A stretch of DNA of 37,813 nucleotides, taken from Bacillus sp. MUM 116 (lineage in GTDB: Bacteria > Bacillota > Bacilli > Bacillales > Cytobacillaceae). This document shows, piece after piece, positions 27,016 through 34,389 of the stretch. Below the pieces are notes generated by a model, which saw nothing but the letters and a program-made list of their open reading frames with translations, was not told the DNA's origin and did not search any database. The stretch lies in assembly GCF_001866655.1 (NCBI RefSeq), contig NZ_MLYR01000038.1:1-37813 (forward strand), in the 5' to 3' direction. A program made the translations under genes and the position numbers. The number at the start of each line of letters is the position of its first letter. The stretch's first letter is position 1.

Positions 27016-27681
27016 TTAGCTCACCCACCCCAATTCTTTTTTTATCTCCTCTATACAGTCATAAAAGGTTATAAATCCTTTGTGATTAATCCCCCACTCT
27101 ACACATTTTTCCTGAAGCAAGTCTCTTGCCAGCACAAAATTTGCTTGCTTTGCAGCCTCTAAATCGGTAACGGAGTCACCAATGACGATTTTGAAATGAT
27201 CTTGCCCTTTTTCCAATTGGCGAATGACGCTCGGCTTGCAGCAGCCGCAGTGATTGCTGCAAAATTCATCACATTCATGGGGCCAAAGAATTTTAATCGT
27301 TTCCCCTGAAAAATCTGATTCATTGCAATAAACTCCATCAAATAGCCCGAACTCTTCTAAAATCGGATAAAGAAAAAAGTCGATTCCACCACTGATAATG
27401 TAGAATGGGATTTTTTCATTACGCGTAAATTCAACAAATTCTTTGAAACCAGGTCGGATCTTAGCATTTTCAATTGCAAAAGCGGTAATTTCATCTTTCC
27501 AATCACTAGGTAAAAGCGAAAATAGTTTCCCTACCCCTTCGCTGATTGAAATTTGCTGGGATAAAATTTGATCCTTAATGGTTTCCCATCCTGGTGGTGC
27601 AAATTTTTTCATGATGGCAATGATATTATCACTTTCCGTAATGGTGCCGTCAAAATCACAATAAATAATAGGTTTCCTCAT
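27016..27681 (-). CDS. mtnX: 2-hydroxy-3-keto-5-methylthiopentenyl-1-phosphate phosphatase MtnX
   Basis: MtnX is a HAD-superfamily phosphatase that dephosphorylates the enol product of MtnW to the acireductone. The nucleophile motif [13 protein letters not shown] is at the N-terminus, [12 protein letters not shown] is motif II and [16 protein letters not shown] is motif III. A cysteine-rich insert, [15 protein letters not shown], is present mid-protein. The ATG at 27681 overlaps the mtnW stop in TAATG, with GGAGG upstream, giving 221 residues. It lies between mtnW and mtnB in one operon. Confidence 0.96.
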   Translation of the reverse strand: MRKPIIYCDFDGTITESDNIIAIMKKFAPPGWETIKDQILSQQISISEGVGKLFSLLPSDWKDEITAFAIENAKIRPGFKEFVEFTRNEKIPFYIISGGIDFFLYPILEEFGLFDGVYCNESDFSGETIKILWPHECDEFCSNHCGCCKPSVIRQLEKGQDHFKIVIGDSVTDLEAAKQANFVLARDLLQEKCVEWGINHKGFITFYDCIEEIKKELGWVS

Positions 27682-28892
27682 TAAACTGTAACCTCCGCAC
27701 TCCCCCATAGTTCAAGGGCCTTTTTAAGATCTGGATACAATTTTGCACCTTCCATCAAAGATTGGCCTTTTAGATTGGTTTCAATAGCCTGCCTGAAAGC
27801 TAAGCCGCCACCTTTGGCACCATTCGGATGTCCATGAACGCCACCGCCGGCATTGATGACTGAATTCACACCAAAATCATGAATTAGCAATGGAACTAAC
27901 CCTGGGTGAATCCCTGCAGAAGGAACAGGAAATGCCGGTTTAAATGTATCTTCTTTTGTAAGCTCATCAGCGATCGATAGAGCATGGGGTTTATCTAGTG
28001 CTACCGTTCCGTATGGTGACGGGAATAATGACAGGTCTGCACCCGCGTAGCGTAGAAGCTTTCCGAGTAATAGAGAATGGGAAAGTCCATATTGTGATGA
28101 GGATGTTAACGCTCCACTTACTGCAGGATGCGCCATCAATGGTAATCCAAGACAATCATCCTCTCTCAATTCCTGCAGAACATCAAGACCATAAGAGAAC
28201 ACATTGAATAATAATAGGTCGGCCCCAAGCTCTGCAGCCTTTCTTGCTTTGTCCTTAAGCTGTGATGTTCTGCCTGTTAAATTTACCGCATACAAGGTCC
28301 TATGACCTGTTTCTTCGTATACCGCTTGCAAGACCTTTTTACCCTCTGTAATTCTTTTTTCAAATGGAGTTAAGTCATTTTCAAAAAGAATCTCATCATC
28401 CTTTACTAGGTCAACACCGCCAAGTGCTTGCTGTTTCAACTGTTCCGATAAAAAAACTAAGTCTTTTCCTAATACTCCTTTAAAAATGCTCATCAGGAGC
28501 GGCCGATCATGGACACCTACTTTTTCACGGATACCTTCTATTCCGAACCTAGGTCCTGGAAACTGTTTTTTTAATTCTTCATCAAATTGTAAATCAAGAA
28601 GTTTAATTTTTCCGTCGAGTGAGAGTTTTCCAAAAACAGTGGTCAAAATGGCAGGTAAATCAGTTGAAAAATTAACAGTTGGATAGGCAATTCGGATGAT
28701 TGATTGCTCCACTTTATCAGAATGCGAGCCTTCAATGGATATAACCCTGCCCTTATGTTTACGCAGTTGATTTTTTTCTAATTCAGGTAGATTGGTCCAA
28801 GACCCTACCGTTAATCCTAAAGCGATTTCCTCAGCTTTTTTTTCCGGATTTTTCTCCCCATTAAGGAGGTATGTAGCAATAATTTCAGTCAT
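27681..28892 (-). CDS. mtnW: 2,3-diketo-5-methylthiopentyl-1-phosphate enolase MtnW (RuBisCO-like)
   Basis: MtnW is a RuBisCO-like protein that enolises 2,3-diketo-5-methylthiopentyl 1-phosphate in methionine salvage. It has 403 residues and shows the RuBisCO-type signature [23 protein letters not shown], whose lysine is the counterpart of the carbamylated lysine, and later [10 protein letters not shown] and [23 protein letters not shown]. The ATG at 28892 is placed 11 bases after AAGGAAG; a TTG three codons earlier is too close to it. It is the first gene of the operon, behind a SAM-I riboswitch. Confidence 0.97.
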   Translation of the reverse strand: MTEIIATYLLNGEKNPEKKAEEIALGLTVGSWTNLPELEKNQLRKHKGRVISIEGSHSDKVEQSIIRIAYPTVNFSTDLPAILTTVFGKLSLDGKIKLLDLQFDEELKKQFPGPRFGIEGIREKVGVHDRPLLMSIFKGVLGKDLVFLSEQLKQQALGGVDLVKDDEILFENDLTPFEKRITEGKKVLQAVYEETGHRTLYAVNLTGRTSQLKDKARKAAELGADLLLFNVFSYGLDVLQELREDDCLGLPLMAHPAVSGALTSSSQYGLSHSLLLGKLLRYAGADLSLFPSPYGTVALDKPHALSIADELTKEDTFKPAFPVPSAGIHPGLVPLLIHDFGVNSVINAGGGVHGHPNGAKGGGLAFRQAIETNLKGQSLMEGAKLYPDLKKALELWGSAEVTV

Positions 28893-28929
28893 GTTGTACA
28901 ACTTCCTTTCGGTGTAAAATGAAATTAAA

Positions 28930-29084
28930 TAAAAAACCTCTTCGAAAAGAAGAGGTTAGCATTCGAAACTAACATCTTCTCATCTGTCAGCTCTTTGCTG
29001 CAAGAATTAGCACCGTGCTTACGATTTTGGGTAAGTCGGTTGCCGGGCTTCATCGGGCTGGTCCCTCCGCCTGCTCTTGATAAG
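28930..29084 (-). promoter_or_regulatory. SAM-I (S-box) riboswitch upstream of mtnWXBD
   Basis: On the minus strand the leader starts with CTTATCAAGAGCAGGCGGAG and GGACCAGCCCGATGAAGCCC, followed by GGCAACC, GTGCTAATTC and TGACAGATGAGAAG, the conserved S-box blocks in order. A terminator stem AACCTCTTC/GAAGAGGTT (28935-28957) with a T run follows. SAM should cause termination, so the operon is on when methionine/SAM is short. Confidence 0.96.
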
Positions 29085-29128
29085 AAAACATTCGTAATAT
29101 TAATTTTTTCACATTGAGTTCATAAAAG

Positions 29129-29157
29129 ATTATCCCAAGAAAAAAAAAGACTGTCAA
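29129..29157 (-). promoter_or_regulatory. Promoter of the mtnWXBD operon
   Basis: On the minus strand TTGACA (29152-29157), a 17-base spacer and GATAAT (29129-29134) form a near-consensus sigma-A promoter. The -35 hexamer begins directly after the TAG stop codon of mtnE. Confidence 0.88.
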
Positions 29158-30336
29158 CTATTTTTTGAAAATTCCCAAGGAACTTATTCTTCTGATAGCT
29201 TCTTTAAGCCGTTCCTCGTCCGTTAATAAACCTACCCGAACATACCCCTCACCAAAGTTGCCAAAGCCAATTCCAGGTGCAACCATGATATGAGCTTCAT
29301 CGAGTAGGAGATTGGCGAATTCTTCAGAAGTTAATCCGCTTGGAACCTTCAGCCAGGCAAAAAAGGAGCCTTTTGGAGCCGTTACCTCCCAGCCAATGGT
29401 TCGAAGTCCGTCAATTAAAACATTCCTTCTTCGTTCATAAAGGCGGTTTTGCTCCAATACACAATCCTGCGGTCCTGTTAATGCTTCGGCTGCTGCCTCT
29501 TGAATGGCACCAAACAAACTGACATATAAATGGTCCTGCAAAAGTTCGATGGCCGAAATGACACTTTGATTTCCTACAGCAAAGCCAACGCGCCAACCGG
29601 CCATATTATATGTTTTAGACAATGTATAGATTTCGATTCCAACTTCTTTTGCTCCCTCAACCTGCAAGAAGCTTAAAGGCTTTTGACCGTCAAAACCGAT
29701 AGCACCATAAGCAAAATCATGGACAACGCATAGATTATTTTGCTTTGCCAGCTTAACAGTGTCTGTAAAAAACTTCTCTGTTGCCACTGCCCCTGTGGGA
29801 TTATTTGGGTAATTAAGGAACATCAGTTTCGATTTCGTTAATACCTCTTGTGATAGTTCAGCATAATCAGGTAAGAAATGATTTTCTTCTCTTAATGGCA
29901 TGGTAACCATTTCAGCCTGGGCAAGCGCTACACCTGACCAATAATCAGGATATCCAGGATCTGGTACCAGGATCGTATCACCAGGATTTAATAGACACAT
30001 AGGGATTTCAACTAAACCCGCTTTCCCGCCAAATAAAATGGCTATTTCTTTATCAGGGTCAACGGACACGCCATATTCCCTTTGATAGAAATCGGCAGCC
30101 GCTTGCTTTAAATATCGATAACCTTGAAATGGAGAATATTTATGATTCAATGGTTTCTCTGCTGCTTCCTGTAATTTCTCCACAATATGTTTAGGGGTAG
30201 GCTGATCAGGATTGCCCTGCCCTAAATTAATCACATCATGACCTGCTTTAATATATTGCCCCACTTTTTTTACTAATGACGCAAAAAATTGTTTTGGAAG
30301 GATTTCTAAAAGGTTTGATGGCGGAAATGTATTCAA
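29158..30336 (-). CDS. mtnE: Methionine-salvage aminotransferase MtnE
   Basis: MtnE transaminates 2-keto-4-methylthiobutyrate to methionine, the final salvage step. It is a class I/II PLP enzyme of 392 residues with INLGQGNPDQPTPKHIVE, NYPNNPTGAVA, DFAYGAIGFDG and the PLP lysine in YTLSKTYNMAGWRVGFA. The ATG is preceded by AAGGTG. It is divergent from mtnU and directly followed by the promoter of mtnWXBD, so it is its own transcription unit with some possible readthrough. No riboswitch is seen in its 114-base upstream region. Confidence 0.93.
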   Translation of the reverse strand: MNTFPPSNLLEILPKQFFASLVKKVGQYIKAGHDVINLGQGNPDQPTPKHIVEKLQEAAEKPLNHKYSPFQGYRYLKQAAADFYQREYGVSVDPDKEIAILFGGKAGLVEIPMCLLNPGDTILVPDPGYPDYWSGVALAQAEMVTMPLREENHFLPDYAELSQEVLTKSKLMFLNYPNNPTGAVATEKFFTDTVKLAKQNNLCVVHDFAYGAIGFDGQKPLSFLQVEGAKEVGIEIYTLSKTYNMAGWRVGFAVGNQSVISAIELLQDHLYVSLFGAIQEAAAEALTGPQDCVLEQNRLYERRRNVLIDGLRTIGWEVTAPKGSFFAWLKVPSGLTSEEFANLLLDEAHIMVAPGIGFGNFGEGYVRVGLLTDEERLKEAIRRISSLGIFKK

Positions 30337-30450
30337 ATGTTTTCACCTTCTTAAAGTAAAATCAATATTGAAATTCTAGTCACAAATGATATAACTTTTA
30401 TAACGGCTTGTAAAGTAAAAATTCCGAATAACAAAATGGAGTGAAATTTC

Positions 30451-31236
30451 TTGAAATTAAAAATTTCTTGTCTGCAAATGGATATTGCCTTTGGAGATCC
30501 AAATAAAAATTTTCAAACAGCTGATAAACTAATTCAACAAGCAATTGCCGAAAATCCTGATATAATCGTTCTTCCTGAACTATGGACAACAGGTTATGAT
30601 TTAACCCGCCTTGATGAAATTGCTGATAAGGGCGCTTGTGAGTCAATCGACTTCCTTAAGAATGCAGCCAAAAAATATAAAGTGAATTTTGTTGGAGGTT
30701 CGGTTGCAAACCGTGGGGAAAATGGGGTAAAAAACACTTTGCTCATCATCAACAAGGATGGAACGCTTGTGCACCAGTATAGTAAATTACATCTTTTCAA
30801 ATTGATGGACGAACATCTTTATTTAAAATCAGGCAACGAAAAAGGATTATTTGAACTGGAGGAGCGCTCATTCGCCGGTATGATTTGCTATGATATTCGC
30901 TTCCCAGAGTGGATTCGCACCCATACTGCCCAAGGAGCAGAAGCATTATTTGTTGTCGCTGAATGGCCGGCACCCCGCCTTTACCATTGGCGCACATTAT
31001 TGATTGCCAGGGCAATTGAGAATCAATGTTTCGTCATTGCCTGCAACCGTGCCGGCAGTGATTTCAACAATCAATTTGCCGGACACTCGATGATTATTGA
31101 CCCATGGGGTGAGATTATAACTGAAGCTGGAAACGATGAAGAAATCTTATCTGCTGAAATAGAATTGGATCGTGTCAATGAAATTCGCAAGCAGATTCCG
31201 ATTTTTGAAGATAGAAAGCCTGAATTTTATAAATAA
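30451..31236 (+). CDS. mtnU: MtnU, omega-amidase-like carbon-nitrogen hydrolase
   Basis: This is a nitrilase-superfamily hydrolase of 261 residues. The catalytic triad is visible: Glu43 in VLPELWTTGYD, Lys112 in YSKLHLFKLMDEH and Cys146 in GMICYDIRFPEW. Together with MtnE it would hydrolyse the alpha-keto acid amides left by glutamine- or asparagine-driven transamination (inference from family). The start is TTG at 30451 behind GGAGTG. It is divergent from mtnE and followed by the promoter and riboswitch of mtnK. Confidence 0.9.
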   Translation: MKLKISCLQMDIAFGDPNKNFQTADKLIQQAIAENPDIIVLPELWTTGYDLTRLDEIADKGACESIDFLKNAAKKYKVNFVGGSVANRGENGVKNTLLIINKDGTLVHQYSKLHLFKLMDEHLYLKSGNEKGLFELEERSFAGMICYDIRFPEWIRTHTAQGAEALFVVAEWPAPRLYHWRTLLIARAIENQCFVIACNRAGSDFNNQFAGHSMIIDPWGEIITEAGNDEEILSAEIELDRVNEIRKQIPIFEDRKPEFYK

Positions 31237-31242
31237 AAAATA

Positions 31243-31272
31243 TTGACACTATTATTATACTACTGCTATTAT
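31243..31272 (+). promoter_or_regulatory. Promoter of the mtnK leader
   Basis: TTGACA at 31243-31248 and TATTAT at 31267-31272 are 18 bases apart and lie just upstream of the S-box leader. The -35 is perfect. Confidence 0.75.
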
Positions 31273-31307
31273 TTTTAACAGATTGAAAAGAATGAAAATT
31301 TAATTTT

Positions 31308-31516
31308 CTCTTATCACGAGCAGGCTGAGGGATTTGGCCCTTTGAAGCCCAGCAACCGACCGTAATTCCATTGCAAAATGGGGCGCATCCAGCGCCGGGA
31401 TTTATTCCCTCTAAGGCACGGTGCTAATTCCAACAGAAAGAAATCTTTCTGAGAGATAAGAGGTGTAAAGAACAACTGTCCTTTAGCCTCTTTCAAATGA
31501 GAAAGAGGCTTTTTTC
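31308..31516 (+). promoter_or_regulatory. SAM-I (S-box) riboswitch upstream of mtnK
   Basis: CTCTTATC (31308-31315) and GATAAGAG (31455-31462) form the closing P1 helix. Between them are GAGCAGGCTGAGGGA, GAAGCCC-AGCAACC, an extended variable arm and GGTGCTAATTCC, the S-box core. The expression platform ends in a terminator AGCCTCTTTC/GAAAGAGGCT (31485-31510) with a T run. High SAM should stop transcription before mtnK. Confidence 0.96.
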
Positions 31517-31523
31517 ATTTTGG

Positions 31524-31657
31524 CTAGAAAAGCGTAAGCGCCTTGACCAGCCTCAGGCATAGCGTAAGACGAGCCGACGAGAAGGTTGCTCATTAACCTT
31601 CTTGGCGGATCGGCTTACGACCTCGAGGGGCGTGGCTGCTTGCGCTAGACAATTCTC
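31524..31657 (+). repeat. Repeat family B, long copy in the mtnK leader
   Basis: A 134-base segment from CTAGAAAAGCG to CTAGACAATTCTC contains inverted blocks such as AAGACGAGCCGACGAG versus a GCGGATCGGCTTACG partner around an AACCTTCTTGG-type loop, and GACCAGCC near its start. It lies between the riboswitch terminator and the mtnK ribosome site. A shorter relative with the same ends lies at 34324-34389 in opposite orientation. This looks like a dispersed Bacillaceae intergenic repeat. Confidence 0.7.
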
Positions 31658-31726
31658 GAAGTCGAAAACTTATACTTTCTTAATCTTTAAGAAAAAAGCC
31701 TCTCTAAAATCTAGGAGGAAAAAATT

Positions 31727-32911
31727 ATGAGCATTATAAAACTAGAAACTTACCAGCCATTAACAGAAACCACTGCCATTCAGCTAGCAAAAGAGCTAGA
31801 AATATTTAATGAGCAATCCCAATTATCGTGTAAGGAGATTGGCGATGGAAATTTAAATCTAGTTTTTCATCTCGTAGAAGAAAAAGGCGGAAAAAGTATT
31901 ATAATTAAACAAGCTCTTCCTTATGCGAAAGTTGTTGGAGAAAGCTGGCCATTAACAATTAAAAGAGCACAAATCGAAGCGGATGCATTAAAAATATTTG
32001 GTCAACTGGCTCCTGCCTATGTACCTGAAGTTTATTATACGAATGATATTTTAGCCATAACGGTGATGGAAGACCTTTCTAATCTTTCGATTGTCAGAAC
32101 CGGATTTATTAACGGAGAAATCTATCCGTTGATTTCAAAACATTTAGGTGAATATCTGGCAAAAACATTGTTTTATACTTCCGATTATGCTTTGGGACCT
32201 GAAGCGAAAAAGGAACAGGTCAAAAAATTTATTAACCCGGAACTTTGCAATATAACAGAGAACCTTATCTTTACTGATCCTTATTATGACGCTGAAACAA
32301 ATGAATTCGAAGAAGGCTTACGGGGCGATGTAGAATCGCTATGGAATGATGACGAGTTAATCTTTCATGTTTCCTTATTGAAAAAAAGCTTTTTAACTGA
32401 AGCAGAAGTTCTTCTTCATGGTGATTTGCATACAGGAAGCATGTTTGCAAATAACGAAGAAACAAAAGTGATTGATCCGGAATTTGCTTATTATGGACCG
32501 GCCGGGTTTGATATTGGCCAGGTTTTTGCAAACCTTCTTTTCCAAGTAATTGTAAATAAAGAAAACCGGGATTTATTTATAAACCATGTTGAAACAGTGT
32601 GGAATGTGTTTAATGAAGAATTCAGCCGCCTTTGGGAAGCAGAAAGTAAAGAGAAATTAGTAAATACAAAAGTATTTTTGAATCATGTTATTTCAAAATA
32701 TTTCGAAGATTCCCTCGGCTTTGCCGGCTGTGAATTAATTAGAAGAACAATTGGACTAGCCCATGTGGCCGATTTGGATCGTATTGAAGATGAGAATGTG
32801 AGATTGGCCGCAAAAAGAAAAACATTAGAATTAGGGAAACTTCTCATTAAACAACGAAAAGAACTAAAAGGATTATCCGAATTTATCAACGTAGTTAACT
32901 CAACACTATGA
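31727..32911 (+). CDS. mtnK: 5-methylthioribose kinase MtnK
   Basis: MtnK phosphorylates 5-methylthioribose with ATP, the entry step into methionine salvage. It has 394 residues and the aminoglycoside-phosphotransferase fold. CKEIGDGNLNLVFHL is the nucleotide loop region. VLLHGDLHTGSMFANNEETKVIDPEFAYYGPAGFDIGQ carries the catalytic aspartate in HGDLH and the metal-binding DPEF. GGAGG lies before the ATG. The gene stands alone and is followed by a terminator, whereas in B. subtilis mtnA is paired with it; no mtnA is in this window. Confidence 0.96.
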   Translation: MSIIKLETYQPLTETTAIQLAKELEIFNEQSQLSCKEIGDGNLNLVFHLVEEKGGKSIIIKQALPYAKVVGESWPLTIKRAQIEADALKIFGQLAPAYVPEVYYTNDILAITVMEDLSNLSIVRTGFINGEIYPLISKHLGEYLAKTLFYTSDYALGPEAKKEQVKKFINPELCNITENLIFTDPYYDAETNEFEEGLRGDVESLWNDDELIFHVSLLKKSFLTEAEVLLHGDLHTGSMFANNEETKVIDPEFAYYGPAGFDIGQVFANLLFQVIVNKENRDLFINHVETVWNVFNEEFSRLWEAESKEKLVNTKVFLNHVISKYFEDSLGFAGCELIRRTIGLAHVADLDRIEDENVRLAAKRKTLELGKLLIKQRKELKGLSEFINVVNSTL

Positions 32912-32913
32912 TT

Positions 32914-32944
32914 AAAAAAGCAATCCGACCGGATTGCTTTTTTT
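32914..32944. terminator. Terminator between mtnK and the histidine kinase gene
   Basis: AAAAAGCAATCCG (32914-32926) pairs with CGGATTGCTTTTT (32930-32942) around a three-base loop, with T residues after it. It is usable from both convergent genes. Confidence 0.92.
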
Positions 32945-32983
32945 ACTCGAATTCTGCCCACATTTCTTTTGGGTTGAGTTCTA

Positions 32984-34180
32984 TTAAGAATTTTGCATAA
33001 GTGGAAGAGTGATATGAAAAGTCGCGCCCTTCCCGATTTCGCTTTCAATTTGAATTGTCCCCTGATGCTCTTCAATAATACGGTAACTAACCATTAAACC
33101 CAAACCGGTTCCCTGTTCTTTGGTTGTATAAAAGGGTTCACCCAATTTTTTTATTTTTTCTTCCGGAATGCCAATTCCTTCATCTCGAATCGAAATTCGA
33201 ATTTGATTCGTTTCTGTAAGGCTAATTTTAATTAAAATACAACCACCGTCCGGCATTACTTCTATTGCATTTTTAATTATATTGATAAAAACTTTTTTTA
33301 ATTGATTCGGTTCACAAAAAATAAGGGGAAGGTTGTCCTCATAAACGGTTATGAATTGGACATTATGTAAGACCGCTTGGGCATTTAAAAGGTCGACCGT
33401 TTCCTTCATAATCTGTTTAATATCCTTTTCCTGATATCGAATCGCCTGCGGCTTGGCTAAAATCAAAAATTCATTAATAATGGAGTCAATACGCTGCAGT
33501 TCTGAAGTGATCACATGATAATACATTTCATGTTCTGATTTAATACTGCTCTCAAGCAATTGAATAAATCCCTTCAAGGCTGTCATTGGGTTTCGAATTT
33601 CATGCGCAATTCCTGCGGCAAGTTCGCCTATAACATTTAACGTATCCGATTTACGGAGTTGCTCTTGTATTTCCATTTTTTCAGTCACATCTTTAATGAC
33701 CGTAAAATTTAATCCTTCAATATCCGATTTTGATGAACAATCAAAATATCTTTTTTGCCCCTCATCTGTTTCAATTATAATCGTCGAAGAATGGTTTCCC
33801 TTTTCCAGGACTTGTTCAACGTGTTTAATAATATCTTGTTTAATTTCTTTTTGGCTGAATAATCCAAAAAGATACTTACCAATCAGTCGTTCTTTAGGAA
33901 GACCAAATATTTCTTCGGTACTGTGATTAAGGTCGACAATCTGATATTGATTATTCCATAAAAGTAGTCCATCAATCGAATCCTCAAAAATTCTTCTAAA
34001 TTTCCGTTCGCTTTTCCTTAATTTCTTAAAATCTTCAAGAAATTGATTATTTGGGGTAATCCTTTTCCCAACGTGGGTTTGATTCTTCTCCTTTTTTTGT
34101 ATATTCCCCTCTTCATTTAAAGGTAAAATGTCTTTTTGCTGAACATGCTTTTCCACGTATCGCCACCCCACGACTTCCAA
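32984..34180 (-). CDS. PAS-domain sensor histidine kinase, KinE-like
   Basis: This is a soluble histidine kinase with one PAS domain (SERKFRRIFEDSIDGLLLWNNQ... to DVTEKMEIQEQL) followed by a HisKA domain with the phosphorylated histidine in ELAAGIAHEIRNPMTALKGF. The ATPase domain follows, with INIIKNAIEVMP (N box), RDEGIGIPEEK (G1), GTGLGL (G2). There are no membrane segments. The start is uncertain: TTG at 34180 follows GGAG at good spacing and gives 398 residues; an upstream GTG at 34195 has no ribosome site. Position beside the mtn genes matches kinE of B. subtilis, a sporulation kinase, but this protein is much shorter than I recall for KinE. No response regulator gene is adjacent, as usual for phosphorelay kinases. 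Confidence 0.85.
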   Translation of the reverse strand: MEVVGWRYVEKHVQQKDILPLNEEGNIQKKEKNQTHVGKRITPNNQFLEDFKKLRKSERKFRRIFEDSIDGLLLWNNQYQIVDLNHSTEEIFGLPKERLIGKYLFGLFSQKEIKQDIIKHVEQVLEKGNHSSTIIIETDEGQKRYFDCSSKSDIEGLNFTVIKDVTEKMEIQEQLRKSDTLNVIGELAAGIAHEIRNPMTALKGFIQLLESSIKSEHEMYYHVITSELQRIDSIINEFLILAKPQAIRYQEKDIKQIMKETVDLLNAQAVLHNVQFITVYEDNLPLIFCEPNQLKKVFINIIKNAIEVMPDGGCILIKISLTETNQIRISIRDEGIGIPEEKIKKLGEPFYTTKEQGTGLGLMVSYRIIEEHQGTIQIESEIGKGATFHITLPLMQNS

Positions 34181-34323
34181 AGTTGCTCCAATCACTATAT
34201 AATAAATTTATATATTCTACATTATAAAGCAAAACTCCTTTACTGTACTCCCAATCTTCGATAAAAAAAGACAAAACGCATAGCGCTTTGCCTCTTTTGA
34301 ACACATTAATAATTTTAGACTTT

Positions 34324-34389
34324 GAGAATTGTCCAGCTCCAGCTCCCAGCGACTAGTGTACTTCGCTAAACGGTCGCTTCCGCTTTTCT
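34324..34389 (-). repeat. Repeat family B, short copy
   Basis: Read on the minus strand it begins AGAAAAGCGGAAGCG and ends GGAGCTGGACAATTCTC, the same two ends as the copy at 31524-31657 (AGAAAAGCGTAAGCG and GCGCTAGACAATTCTC). The middle is short and unrelated. It reaches the stop codon of the alpha-beta oxidoreductase gene. Confidence 0.6.
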
